Of a stretch of 64,000 bases of DNA, positions 23,316-35,752 are shown one piece after another (position 1 is the first letter of the stretch; each line of letters begins with the position of its first letter). Below the pieces are notes generated by a model. It was given only the letters and a program-made list of their open reading frames with translations, was not told the DNA's origin and searched no databases. This stretch comes from Molanna angustata (Eukaryota > Arthropoda > Insecta > Trichoptera > Molannidae), in contig OY754975.1 of NCBI GenBank assembly GCA_963576475.1, positions 17,431,381 through 17,495,380 of the forward strand. Direction: 5' to 3'. A program made the position numbers and the translations under genes.

Positions 23316-26030
23316 ACTAAATACGAATACACTAAAATTATATTATGAACTACAGTCTTCATTCTGTTGATTCTAATTCGTAGAGTTCAACAATTAAGAG
23401 TGATATGAACGCATATATAAGCCGAACGTTTTTAGCCGTACTATTTATTTATATTTTTACTCTAAACCCGCATGTGTTTAATAATACATTATGTTATAGT
23501 TTTCAGTGGGTAAACAACACGTGAGTTACGAAGAACGCAAATTTGAGTTTTTTTACTTGGTTGGTATATACAAACCTTCCCCCTCCACGACGAAAATTCT
23601 CGTTATACATGGTTTCATTCTATACATTTAAAAAAAAACACTTATTAATTAATTCGTGAACGATATTGCTTCTGCATCATATTCTCCCTCCTTTTCTCAT
23701 TGGTATGGTCAGTCTGTTTATTGTTGAATTTTCTTTTTTTCTACCATTGTATCAAATTTACTTGAGGTTTGTTTAGAAGATATTGCTTTATAGTAATAAA
23801 ACCACCTTGTTCACTTAGTTCTATATATATTAAATTAATATTACACTTTGTGGAATTAAAAAATATAATTAACATTTATAATACACAAATACAAGTTTGG
23901 TAAGAAATTATCAAATTACAATATTAAAATTGTCCGCGTGGTATACCCACGTCAAAAAGAAAAGCATACTAGGAATAAAACCTATTAAATAATATATATT
24001 TATTTACTGCAGTAATCTTATAAGGCCTCCTCTGTGTTTGTTGCTAAACTAACGAGACGTGCCTAGATATTTTTTGTTAACTTTCGTTTGAAAGACGCGA
24101 TAGTAATTAGTGAATTGCCGTAGGCGGGGAAGTAAATTACTTACTTATAAAATGAAAAGAACGCTACATGCGAAATATTTGGCAAGAAATAACGCTTCGA
24201 ACTATTACAACCTTGAACTCGCAGTTTCTAGGAAACTAAAATACCAAAACAAACGACGATAATATTGTACCATTCGAAAGTATGCGGATTAAACCGAAAG
24301 AAACGTACAGAGATTTATAAAAAAAAAATGTTTTTCTTTCTTGTTATGGGTGACATGAAATATCAGTTGTCTTTTTATATCATTTTGATCCGTCAACTTA
24401 ACTTGGCGGCGGTAGATTGCCAATATTGTATTACCTTGAAACCGTAATAAAATACCTACATAATATATTAGCTGTTCTATTTGACTACAGATTTATCAAT
24501 CTTCTTTGGATTCATAATAAAACCAAAATATATTTTGAATTCGAATAAACCTACACAATATTGATATTTCCAACAGAAATAGATCATAGACTAGTATTAC
24601 TGTTGGCCCACAATTCGTCTTATTGATAAATCGAATAGATAGTTTGCATATGCATAATGCAGAATAAGTTACAAAATCTTTTATCAAAGACCTATTTCGC
24701 AACAAAAGAAGTTGGAATCTCGCAAAAAATATAATATAATAAAAAAAAAATACAACAGATATTTTTATTGACAAAATTTTAATATTTCAATAGAGACGAA
24801 GTTGGGATATTATAGAAGAACCAGGAACTCAAGGCACCTAAAGGGCTTACGACCTGTCATGTTTAAAAGGGTTTACGCTTGGGCAACGTTTACCAATTAT
24901 GCCTTCTTATTGAGTTCCCTTTTTGAAAGTTCTATATATTTGAATAATGTGTATCTATTAATTTGTAAATAATTACTATTGCCATCTATGAAGTAACGAA
25001 GAAACCTTTTTTCTGACGTCATGTATTGAGAAATTGTTTAATTGTAAACAATGAAAGCAACAGTCCTTATAACAAAATATTCAACATTTTAGTGAGTTGT
25101 TGTGGTTTTAGTAAAAAACTGTTCACCGCCTAGCGAAAAAATACACATTCATAACAGAATATTTGACGTATGCGATTAGCAAAAAATGTTAAGTCAAATA
25201 TTTGACGTTTAGTGACGTATCTAAAGGAAGTATAGGTCTAAACGAGAACACATTTTTGGGCCATAATTTAAGATGACACTTAAACGAAATAAAACCCTTC
25301 GAAATGTTAAGATTAGGTACCAATAGTTATGAAAAAATTGAATTTTTCGACCGAAAGTTCATTATGGAATTCTATTTTTTTAAATATTATTTTTTTTTAA
25401 TTACACCACTATTTAATTGACAACAACCTAAAACCGGTTCCATGCTAAGCTAATTGGAAACTTTTTCGTCGTAGAACAAGACGGGACGGGACTAAGATAT
25501 CGACACTCTTGGAATGATCCCGAATCGTTAATCGACGATATTAGGTATATAGATTCTAAATACATATTATAATCGATGACTTGAGATAATTGATAATATT
25601 ACCAAGAAATGCACCGAGCAGTGATAATGGTGTGAATATTAAAGTGATAATATCAAAAGATAAATATCAATACAAACAAAAAATGTGAGGTGTGATATGG
25701 TAGTTAGGTATGCATCAATAATGGTACCTAAGTTAAGGTCGTTAGGCGTAAATCAGGTGACGTATCCAACTTGATTATAGATATTACGTCAGGATACAAA
25801 GTCAATTAACAGCTGAGCGATACCACCAGACACAGTGTACGGTGTTGACTCATACTATACTTATTACTGACTCCGTGTATCTGACGGAACCTCCGTAAAA
25901 AGCGTAAGCCCACGGTCACACGATAAATAACGCATTATAACATTTTTCATAATACATACACACATCCACTATATCAATATAAAAACAATCTACAGCTAGT
26001 TCGATATATCAACAATATATAACGGAAATG
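23316..26030. other. Long gene-free stretch
   Basis: AT-rich. Only a family A repeat (about 23510-23600, reverse orientation: ACTTGGTTGGTATATACAAA, then CCTTCCCCCTCCACGACGAAAA) is recognisable. I see no exon, RNA gene or terminal inverted repeat. Confidence 0.5.
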
Positions 26031-26038
26031 TCAGAAGC

Positions 26039-26180
26039 ATGAATAACAGACGAACATGTATAAGACGATGTATGAATGTCGACGAGGCGATGAATGTGTG
26101 TCAAGATAGAAATAAGTGGCGTTCGGTTCTCTCTGCCTACCCCGCGAGGGACATGGCGTGATGGTATGTATGCATGTATA
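26039..26180 (+). pseudogene. LINE ORF C-terminus with TGATGGTATG tail
   Basis: Forty codons (26039-26161) encode a C-terminal motif, CQDRNKWRSVLSAYPARDMA then TGA, that I associate with lepidopteran endonuclease/reverse-transcriptase LINEs. The stop overlaps the 3' terminus TGATGGTATG, followed by a GTATG/CATG tail. A diverged copy lies at 44512-44630. The same terminal sequence ends the family F elements at 39.17 and 41.57 kb. Confidence 0.7.
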
Positions 26181-26182
26181 TC

Positions 26183-28345
26183 TTTTTTTTTTTTTATTAT
26201 TGAAACCAAACAAAATATAACAATATAGTTACAAACAATATTACAAAAAAGTACAATTTAAATAAGTTATATGAAACATTTTTTTTTATAGGATTATTTG
26301 GTATATACCACCTCACTAGGCTGAGCCTGTGCCGAGGTGGCAGATTTTTTTTTTTTTTTTTGCGTTATATCTGACAGAAAAATATTAAAGTTGTATTTAA
26401 TTAAAACTTGTTATAAAATATACCTATTATAAAAATAAAATATAAACTATTGTAGCTTGATCATGTTTCCGCAGTATATAATGCCCTTGTTTCTAATCCA
26501 TGTTTCTATTGTTTTCTTGTGTTTCAAATTATTCATCAACTGTATGTCCGTTATTTCACTTTTTATCTTATTAAAAATTTTTGGAGCTAAATAATAGTAA
26601 TGTCTTTGTCCGAATGTCGTGTTTGTCTTTGGAGTCATGAGAAAATTCCTGCGTGTCGTCTCGTAATTGTGTTGCGGTGTAATGTGAATTGTTTTATCTT
26701 TATGAAAATGTATAGAAATAATTTTGATATATAACTGTGGAATGTTGAAAACTGGAAAATCATGAAACAATTGAACTGTTGGATATGTAAATGGTTTTTT
26801 TATTATAACCTTAATTAAAGCTTTTTGTGCTTTAATAAGAGGATCCATATTAATTTTAACAGCGCCACCCCAACCAATCATTCCGTGTGTTATAATCGAT
26901 TGAGCTAACGCGTAATATATTGATTTTAAGTCTTTTTTAGTCATTATGTTGCGAATGTTTTTAAAAATATAAATAAGCCTTCTTATTTTACCTGCAACTG
27001 TGTTTATTTGTTCTGTCCATCTTAAGTTGTGATCAATGTAGATACCCAAATATTTATACAATGGAGTCCTTGTCAGTGGTTTGCAAAAGCAACTTTGCTC
27101 GTGAGTACAGTCATGTATGATTAAATTTTTGTCTTGGCTAGGTTGCCGTCTAGAATCTATACTGAATGTCATGTATTGCGTTTTGTCAATATTTAATGTA
27201 AGCAGGTTTGCATCTAGCCATTGTTTTATTTTATTAATACCGTCAGTAGCTGTCTTGTATACATTTGTCCATGAGTCGGAAGTAAAAATAAGAACAGTGT
27301 CATCCGCGTAGCAAATAGATTTTCCCTGAAAATTCAGTTGGCATAAGGAATTAATATATAATAAAAATAAAACCGGACCCAAAGTACTTCCTTGAGGAAC
27401 TCCATAAGAAATATTTCTATTGAAACTAGTTGCGTTACCTACATTAATTGAGTGAGAGCGATCAGAAATGTATGATTTGAACCAGTTGTATTCAGTGCTG
27501 ACTATGCCAATATTTTCTATTTTTTTTTAAAGAACTTTATGGGATACTGTGTCAAAAGCTTTGCTTAAGTCTAAAAATACTGCTATACAATTTTTATTTG
27601 AATCAACGGCTTTCAGTACCGTATTTGTAACATTTAAAACTGCATCTTGCACTCCCCTATTTTTTCTGAATCCGTATTGGTTTTCAGATAAAATTTTATT
27701 ATCAAAATATTCCACAAGTTGGATTTTCACTAGATTTTCTAAAACTTTAGTTAAAATATTTAGCAGTGAAATTGGCCTATAATTTGATGGATTTTTCTTA
27801 ACTCCGGACTTATGAATGGGAACTATAGTAGCACTTTTGAAATGGCTCGGGAATATGCCACTAGAAATACTTAAATTACAAACGTGAGTAAAAGGGGTAG
27901 CTATTTGGTATTTAATTTCTTTTAATAGTTTGGTGTCTAATTTGTCAGGTCCAGTAGCACTGTCATTTCTTAGTCTGTCTATTTGGTTAATTATATCTTT
28001 AGTCTGAAAAGGTTTCATTCTAAATGTACTGTTTATTCGTACTTCATTCTCTTTATTTTCTACAAGCGTAAGTTCGTCAGATTTAATTTTATCTAAGAGT
28101 TTTTGAGCTAATGTCTGTCCAATGTCTGCAAAGTAATTATTTAATGTATTGGCAATTTTAGTTTGATCAGATATTACTGTTTTATCAACTTCTATTTCTT
28201 TTGAAGAGCTGGTGGTTTTTTATTTATGTTGTTCATTTCCTTGACGGCATTCCACAAAATTTTGGGATCTTCTTTGTTTTCTTCAATTTTTTTTTTGTAG
28301 TAGTCTTCCTTGGTCCTTTTCAGCATATCTATATATAAAATTGAT
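26183..28345 (-). mobile_element. LINE with near-complete RT domain, 5'-truncated
   Basis: The minus strand carries a LINE ORF2 from about 28340 (LKRTKEDYYKKKIEE, WNAVKEMNNINKKPP) through RT, then a 3' UTR (26446-26184) and a poly-A tail (T13 on the plus strand, 26183-26195). A second A-rich run occurs at 26347-26366. It abuts the TGATGGTATG tail of another LINE, so it inserted into or beside that tail. At least three lesions (near 28275, 28210, 27527) disable it. Confidence 0.85.
26447..28018 (-). pseudogene. Non-LTR reverse transcriptase, frameshifted
   Basis: The first frame (28018-27527, 163 codons) contains SATGPDKLDTKLLKEIKY, ATIVPIHKSGVKKNPSNYRP, ISLLNILTKVLENLV, QYGFRKNRGVQDAV and FLDLSKAFDTVSHKVL, RT motifs 0-A with the first catalytic Asp. 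A frameshift in an A-run at about 27519-27527 breaks it. The second frame (about 27517-26447) contains YGVPQGSTLGPVLFLLYI (motif B), CYADDTVLIF (motif C, catalytic YADD) and YLGIYIDHNLRW, then the thumb and C-terminal region. Both catalytic motifs are intact, so one indel is the main defect inside the RT domain. Jockey/CR1/R1 group; exact clade not assigned. Confidence 0.9.
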
Positions 28346-28980
28346 TTATATAATATGTAGTTCCAATTCATAAATACCTACATACCTACTTGTGGTAGCA
28401 TTTTATTAATTAAATTAAAATAAATATGTGTACACCACTAAATATCTTGTTATTCAATAAAATCCCTCATGGTGACAGCAATATTTTATAAACATAATAA
28501 GCATACCTGAGGATGAATGATTATTATCTATAAGTAATGAGTAACGTGCCGATAAGTATATTCAAAATTTGATTGAAATTATTTTTTGCATCCTAATCTG
28601 TTCCATTATGTATTCAGTTGTAACTAGTCACATTTATTTTTTTTATATTATAATCATTCATGCCACAGAAGAAACATATATACAACTACGATTTCATGAT
28701 GAATGAGCATATTGTAGGATGCATACATTTGGATACATTAAATCATATTGCAAAACGGTTTAGAATATTAGTTATAAAATAGAGACTTAATAAATATTTT
28801 TTTATAAAATATAATCGTAAGTAGATAAAGGCAAAGATCGTTTAGAGATTAAGTCAAATTTAGAGACAACATCCCTTAGAAATGTGACGAAAAAAATAAC
28901 AAAATTTAATGATACAAGTATGTACACAAACTTTGCTTATCGCGGCTTTGTCCAGAACATATCCCCCGCGATGAACGTGT
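28346..28980. other. Intergenic, nothing recognised
   Basis: AT-rich with no recognised element. Confidence 0.5.
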
Positions 28981-29052
28981 GAGTTGTGGCCAACGCTATA
29001 CTCCTCACTATCAAGTCACTACATAAAGTATTCAAATGTTGTATGGAAATTC
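28981..29052 (+). repeat. Dispersed repeat, family E, terminal fragment
   Basis: GAGTTGTGGCCAACGCTATA, then CTCCTCACTATCAAGTCACT and AAAGTATTCAAATGTTGTATGGAAAT, matches the left end of the family E copy at 37601. Confidence 0.85.
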
Positions 29053-29741
29053 GATATGAATAAATTGAAACCACCACAAAGTAGTTAGACAGGAGTAATG
29101 TTGTTAGTCTGAGTCAGTGTTAATTTTAGTGGGTCATTCATTGGTCGATAATGGTTTATTTAGAGGTGTATTGTATTCATTTCCTTGAGGTCAGACAAAA
29201 TAAATATAGCTCAGATCAATACTGATGAATTATTATGATTATTATTTTACACAGTAATATTAATTTCGAGGATGTACGCACTCGTATGAACTGCTTTCTG
29301 TTACAGATTTAGTCATGATTATTAGATTTGTTTGTGCATGGAATATGTGTAAAGTAAATCAACCGATAAAATAATAATTTTAAACTGAATAACAGTAAAT
29401 TATGTACATATGTTTAATGATGATTACAAAAACTATGTAATCTGTAAGTTTATAAAGCACCAGTATAAATATGGCATTATATTTAGTAGATGAGCATAAT
29501 AACAAAAATAAACTACTACACTACATAACATTTATTATGTAAAAGAATTCCGTATTTTTAACATCTGTACACTAATAAGATAAGCAAATAAAATGATCAG
29601 TAATTAACACTGTTGAATATTATGTTAATTTATTACATAATATTTATTATTGTTTAAAATATGACATTTGCTTATGAAATATTTCACAGTACTGTGCTAA
29701 AAGTAATTGTTTATAATAAAAAGATCGCATCCCCAAAAAAC
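29053..29741. other. Intergenic, nothing recognised
   Basis: AT-rich, no recognised gene. Confidence 0.5.
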
Positions 29742-29861
29742 AAAACATCAACCCGCAGAAGTAGAGGCAGGCCCAGGCTAAGATATCTCGATGACACAGA
29801 AGAGGACATAAGAGCGGTCGGAATAACAAACTTGAGAGCGGCGGAGGACAGGGGCGGCTGA
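29742..29861 (+). pseudogene. LINE ORF C-terminal scrap
   Basis: The reading frame has STRRSRGRPRLRYLDDTEED and IRAVGITNLRAAEDRGG before a stop. The RGRPRxRxLDDxExDxxxxG...AxDR order is a standard C-terminal segment of non-LTR retrotransposon proteins. Only about 38 codons remain. Confidence 0.65.
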
Positions 29862-30961
29862 GAGGGATTCATAATCATATTAAATCATAATCGAAAAGTA
29901 ATAATTATTGAACCCATGCTTTGTCAAAATATGATGTGCCTTGCAAGCTGTTTGTATGAAGGCAAACACTATAAATCATTATTTTTCTGTTTAATCATTT
30001 TGTTTTATTACAATTTATATTTTTTGTTTTGGTAGTTTGGTATGTATTATTTATTGTATATTTTGATTTTAAGCATTTATTATTTTTACAATTGTTATAA
30101 CATCACGATAATATATTCTGTTTTTTTTTTCTCTTCCTCTTTTTTATGTCTATTTTTATGTCTATTTTTATGTCTATTTGCATATAAATAAATAAATACA
30201 TTGTACAATATTAGACTACCTTACAGTAGGCACTCCGACACAGGCATTGGCCTAGTGGAGTGTCTTATCCAGAAATCATCTACAAAATATAACTCTATAA
30301 TGAGTAAGTGATTAAAATAAAAAACATAAACTTTAATTTTAAGTTCATTATAGTACTATATATTTTAAATTATATTGTGCATACGTAAGAAAGGATTTAT
30401 AATAAATATAAATATATTTTTACTACGCCTTTGTGTTATTAATGTGTTTACACTTATTGTTGTTCTTGTTGTGCCTACACTACATACCTACCAATATAGT
30501 CCCATATAGTCCCGTTTAGTGTGTATTACAATGGCACGAATCAATTCGATCAGAAAAAAAAGAGATGTCATATTAATGTCACACCAAAAGAAATTTTTTT
30601 TTTACATAAAACTAACTAAATTTACTTATTATCTATTGTTTTTTAATATATCACCGTATTTTCTGTGTCGTTTGATTTCAACACTATGTTAATTTTTCAC
30701 ATTTCACATGCTATTAAAAATAAAACACCAGAAGAGTTTTTGTTAATGTTTCCCTAAGGCATAAGGCCAAGCCAAGTAAAAGTAATAACGCCCAAATATC
30801 CAAACAAAAAATAATGAGACAAACGATACAAAAATACATAACATTAGATAGTGTGGAGGTGGCATTGAGTTTTAATCGCTTATTATTCTCTTGAAGTGGA
30901 ATGAATTTCGATGAATGGTGGGGGGATAAAATATGTTGAATAATAATCTTATGTGTTGAAT
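29862..30961. other. Intergenic with a 12-bp tandem repeat
   Basis: No gene recognised. At about 30145-30180 ATGTCTATTTTT is repeated three times. The rest is AT-rich. Confidence 0.55.
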
Positions 30962-31299
30962 TTATATATAATATAATAAAAATGGATGTACATATATTTG
31001 TTTGTATGTTGCCGATGGACTATCCCAAACCATCCATCCGATTGCGACAAAACTTTGGGAATTTGTTCAGCTCATACCGGAGAAGGTTTTTGTATTATAA
31101 TATATTTATTCGATATCTATAATTAATAAGTTAATAAATAAGGAAGTTACTAAATAAGGACGGACGGTAATGAAGGGACTGTAAGGATGGATGGGAATGA
31201 GAAGACGGAATAATAATTAGCGATTCTAATCAAGCATTTTTATATATTTGGAGGTAAATAATTAAACATACAGGACAACGTCTGCCGAGTTTTACTAGT
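30962..31299 (+). mobile_element. Helitron/Helentron-like non-autonomous element
   Basis: The 5' region AAAAATGGATGTACATATATTTGTTTGTATG, then ATCCGATTGCGACAAAACTTTGGGAA, resembles insect Helitron-like (DINE/Helentron) consensus openings as I recall them. The 3' end ACAACGTCTGCCGAGTTTTACTAGT terminates in CTAGT followed by T. A GC-richer block at 31155-31215 contains GGACGGTAATGAAGGGACTG, resembling the unit of the minisatellite at 36.05-36.47 kb. There is no Rep/helicase gene and no TIR. Confidence 0.5.
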
Positions 31300-31714
31300 T
31301 ATATATAAAATAATGAGCAAGTTAAACCACAGTTTTTAATCGTCAAGGACACTCGGGGGCTACTGAAAATTATGTTATTTAACAAATAAGGTATTTCATT
31401 CATGAGAGTCTCTAGAGCGAGTATATACACGATAATATAAATACATTTATCAAATTAATAGACGTTTCATAAAATAATTTAAAACAAAAGTTTTTGTTCC
31501 TTCTTTAATAGAGTGATACAGGTTTAGTGTAAGCACTAGGCCCCCACAATAACCATAATAGATAATGACTAGTAGGTATATCCATTGAAAATTCTTAAAA
31601 ACGATAAGAACTTTCTCCCCCCACCACCACCCGTTCTGCTTATGGGGACTAATAGCGGCCCCTTGCAAAACTGAAAAAAACACAAAAAGAACATACGAAG
31701 AGTCCGGAGAACTC
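31300..31714. other. Intergenic, nothing recognised
   Basis: No recognisable gene; the Harbinger element follows. Confidence 0.5.
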
Positions 31715-31717
31715 TAA

Positions 31718-32788
31718 GGCCCAGAATCATAGTCGCAAAATAGGTACTTAGATGAGTTTGAGTTACAGATTTGTAATCATAGAACTTTGTTTCTCACAGA
31801 AGTCATCAAAAATCGTTACTCATCTCCCGTGAGTTTGAGTCACCAAAATCGGTGACTTTAGACGCTGAGCATGCTTTGAACTGTCAAAATCGTTTACAAA
31901 CCTAGTTCAATTTTAATTTTTATTCGAGATATTATTTTTGTGGTGAATATAAAATTATATTCATTAAACAGGGAGCATTAAAATGTCTGATATATTTGAG
32001 TTTTTGCAAGATATTGACAATATTGGGAATACAGATGTGATTAATTTTCCCGATGAATCATTTGCCGCAAGGCGAATGAGACGCCGCAAATGTTATATTC
32101 GAAATATGACATTTGCCCTATCGAATTTTATGAAAACTGTGAATTTAAAAAGCGCTACAGATTTTATAGAGAAACTGTCCTCACTGCCATATTGCCGCTT
32201 ATTCACGATGGATTGCGAAAAATCAACAACAGAGGCATGCCTATATGCCTATAACGCCTGAAATTCAAATATTGATAGCCCTGAGATTCTATAGTACAGA
32301 AATTGCTCGGCGATCCACTCCCAAGCATCCTGTTTTTGCTAATTAAGGGCTGATATATTTTCTTATTTTCTACAATAGTAATTTTCTTCCCCAATAATTC
32401 CATTAAAAAATGTTAATCATATGCAATATTCCTTTTAGCATTCATTATTAATTATTATTATAAAAATAAACAAAACGCGAAAGAAGCAAGCAGATGTTTT
32501 GAACTCAAATGACAGTTTTAATTCATAGATTGAAGAGAGTAGATAGGAATTTCAAAGACAAATTTAAAAAAGTAACCATAAATTTCAAAATAATTGCTGA
32601 AAACTTATGAAATTCCTACAGTTTGAGAACTATCAAACTCAACTGAGTTTGAGTCGTTATCTCAGCTCAGACACGTCAGATTTTGGACTATGTTTACCGA
32701 AAAACCTACTCAGCTAAGAAAGCCTTGAGCTATGCTCTCCTGAGGCACTATTGAGACCTGACTCATCTCATGTTTATGATTCTGGGCC
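31718..32788 (+). mobile_element. PIF/Harbinger deletion derivative
   Basis: Terminal inverted repeat GGCCCAGAATCATA at both ends, flanked by TAA on each side (31715-31717 and 32789-32791), the 3-bp TAA/TTA target duplication of PIF/Harbinger. Total 1,071 bp, much shorter than autonomous members, with only the N-terminal part of a transposase inside. Subterminal AGTTTGAGT/ACTCAAACT motifs occur in both ends. Confidence 0.9.
31983..32343 (+). pseudogene. Harbinger-type transposase, N-terminal remnant
   Basis: An ATG at 31983 opens MSDIFEFLQDIDNIGN, then RRMRRRKCYIRNM. A frame change near 32155 gives RYRFYRETVLTAILPLIHDG, and another near 32255 gives ITPEIQILIALRFYSTEI, the helix-turn-helix region typical of Harbinger transposases (xIPPELQVLIALRFYATG type). 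The DDE catalytic half is absent. Inactive, but TIR-bearing DNA could be moved in trans by a related enzyme. Confidence 0.8.
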
Positions 32789-32791
32789 TAA

Positions 32792-33203
32792 AACCTTGAA
32801 GACATTGCACTTAAAGTGCCAAAGAGAGCTAATCATGTGGAAACAACTGGCTCATCGTTCACTGATAGTGAAGATAACAGTACACCGAATTTAAGAAAGT
32901 TTTGAAAGCCCTAAAGTTGCTATTCGTGGCTACAAGGTCCGCATGTCCAATGGGTCCAAAGATATTCCCTCGGACATAAATATAGAGTTCTCGTCGGAAA
33001 GTTGACACGGAGAAGTTGGTGTATTCCCATAGGAACAATAAGTACTATTATGGATTGTGAAACAATGTATTATTCGATAGATAAAATACTAAAAGGGTGT
33101 ATTTTATTTATCGAAAAAAAATGTATATTCGATACTTTTTCATGTTTATATATTATGTAAACACACCAAATTACTTAGTTTGGAATATTAAAAGTAAAGT
33201 TAA
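32792..33203. other. Intergenic, possible coding trace
   Basis: A frame at about 32800-32900 reads NLEDIALKVPKRANHVETTG and SSFTDSEDNSTPNLRK without a start or recognised domain; it may be a scrap of another element interrupted by the Harbinger insertion. Nothing else seen. Confidence 0.35.
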
Positions 33204-33574
33204 TACCCTCTATTCAGTAACTATTGTAACTAAAATAGGAAAGTTCTAAAATTGTAGATTTTAGATTAACGGTCTTATTTCAGCGTTATAAAATATAAAT
33301 TTGGACTTAATGGAATAGGAACGTACCTATATTGGCCGGAACGTTCTTAAAAAGTTACTGAATCTGACGTTTTATGAATAATTATAAAAATTATGAAATT
33401 TTATAATTATGTTTAATTCAGGAACTTTTTAAGAACATTCCGGTCAATCTAGGTACGTTTCTATTCCGTTTAGTCCAAATTTATATTTTAAAACGCTGAA
33501 ATAAGACCGTAAATCTAAAATCTACAATTTTAGAACGTTCATATTTTAGTTACAATAATTACTGTATAGGGGGT
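33204..33574. mobile_element. Palindromic MITE with TA flanks
   Basis: Left arm CCCTCTATTCAGTAACTATT, then AAAATTGTAGATTTTAGATTAACGGTCTTATTTCAGCG, pairs with the right arm over nearly the whole 370 bp; the centre is near 33385. TA lies just outside each end, consistent with a Tc1/mariner-type target duplication. No ORF. Confidence 0.8.
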
Positions 33575-35137
33575 AATGTTTTCTTAAATGTATGTGTTGG
33601 CCTGTTGGAAGAAATCATCTATGGTATAAAATAGCAAATGAAATTATTTACCAACAAGATGTAAATGCTATAAGACTTCTAGGATTTTAAGAAAAATGTA
33701 ATGTAAGCAAAGGTTTGAATGTATAGAATGCAAGACATCTATCGAATGTAATGAATAAATAGACTGGAATAGAATGTAAGCATACCAGAATAACTCGAGG
33801 AGTCTAATCAAATGTGAAATGTGATGAAGGCATGAATGATGCAAATTATGATGCAAACAACGGAAAATATGATGAAAAGGACGCCTATTATCCACGACCT
33901 ACACTGATATGAGTAAGCTCACGAAGAAATCTAAACTACCAGCCTACCTCTAAAGACAACGAATAAGGGTAGAACGAATAAGGGCAAATAATATAAAGGA
34001 AAATAAAATAGAAAACACCTACTTGGGGCCAGAATTATGAGACCGGAATGTGACTGCTTATATTGTAAAATGGCATAATCTCCGAACCAGACCCAACATT
34101 GCAAGTTGTGTAGGCGGCACTCGTAATGGATTACCGTCTGACTATACTCGAGGTTTCAAACAAACAGCATTGCCATCGGATGATTCACAAGCAAGCTTCA
34201 ATATGCATTTATAGACGTCTATGCACCTATATTTATGTAATATAATCGCTATTTCGAATTAATTCGTGACGTTGCATTTTACAATTCCAAATTCTGTAAA
34301 TGTACAGTAAACAGAAAATACCTATTATTCTTTATTTAATGCTGATTCTAACTGTCTTATGTTTTATAAGTGTATTCCAATGTTCTGTTGGTACATCTTT
34401 TGATAAATAGCTAATAACCAAGCGAAAAATTCTCGATAAATGCAAATTAAATTATTTACTATCAAAACGCCTTCTCTGGATTGCTAATCAGTGCATTAAA
34501 CGTTTTTTTTTATTATAATACATGGTAAAAAAAAGTATCATTGATGGACAAACATTTCAGAAAGTTACCCCAAACAAAACCAAAAATGTAATTTGAAGTT
34601 CGGTTAAATTATGATAACGATTCGCGAGAGCGACTTGCATTAGAAATTGGGTTGGATCTTTTACACGGAAACTCTAAATTAGAAATTGTATTGAAGGTAT
34701 TTAGTTGAAATTTGAAGTGAAAGACTACATAGAAATGTAAAATGCACAAATCAGCTATATTGTTTATTAAGCATAAGTACATACTTAATAGTATGAAATA
34801 CTCGAGATAAGTATGTATAAGTATATAATTTAATTCAATATATCTCTTAATGTAGAAGTTTCGACGACCAACACTTCGTCATCGTGCAATTGGTGGGCGG
34901 GCCGTTCTAAGAATAAATTTGTTGTTTATTACCGAGAATTCCCGATGTGAACCCGAGTAGGTAGGTACTGTAATGTAACTATAATGTAAACCCAATGTAA
35001 CCGCTTCGCGAATTTCCCACGAAATTAACTACTAAATGAGAAACAACGGTAAACAGACTGGAGAATGCTTGCGCTTCGACGATCGAATGTCAAGATTGTT
35101 AACATATCAGAATTACTTGATACGATTAATAATTGTT
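33575..35137. other. Intergenic, nothing recognised
   Basis: AT-rich. A 33660-33890 stretch is enriched in AATG and GATGAA motifs, but I see no gene. Confidence 0.5.
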
Positions 35138-35698
35138 TTTACTCCTCACTACCTCAAGGGGATATAGTGGGGATTTATGAATTCGCAATTTTTAAGGTTT
35201 TAAACTAGTATCATTCTGAGATTGTATTCTGAAAGTTTCATCACAATGTATCATATGTGTGTGTGTGTATGCTGATGCTGAGTACTATTAGCTATGTAAT
35301 CTGTATGGCGTGTTTATTCTTCTTTATCGATTATAGACTAAATTACTAATTCGATTCTTTAAGAATTTTGCAAATTTGTTAATATAGAACTCGTTTAGAC
35401 CCCATTAAGTTTTAAAGGATATCTGATAAGTGCTTCTTAATTTTTTTAACTGTCAAAAAGTAACCCCATGCTCAGGAAACTTAAAATTTTATATTTTTAT
35501 TAACAAATTGCTAAACGGCACATCACTTTCATAAAATGGAATTGAAGATTTATCAAGTTTTCATAATAAAATATTTAAATGAAAAATAATTCAACAAACT
35601 CATTTCATGAAAATGCTGAAAATTTTCCATACAAAATTTGAATACACTGTGGTGTGACTTAATAGTGAGGAGTATAGCGTTGACTACAACCCACTCGT
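35138..35698 (-). repeat. Dispersed repeat, family E, copy 1
   Basis: In reverse complement this matches 37601-38160: CGAGTGGGTTGTAGTCAACG start, TTTTCATGAAATGAGTTTGT, ATTTTATGAAAGTGATGTGC, ATCGATAAAG, AACACGCC, GAAACTTTCAGAATACAATC, GATACTAGTT and an ACTCCCCACTATATCCCCTT-type end. No protein or clear TIR. Class unknown. Confidence 0.85.
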
Positions 35699-35752
35699 TC
35701 ATATATAGTTATTAATAAACAAAATTAGAATTGTTGAGCGTATGCCCGGGAT

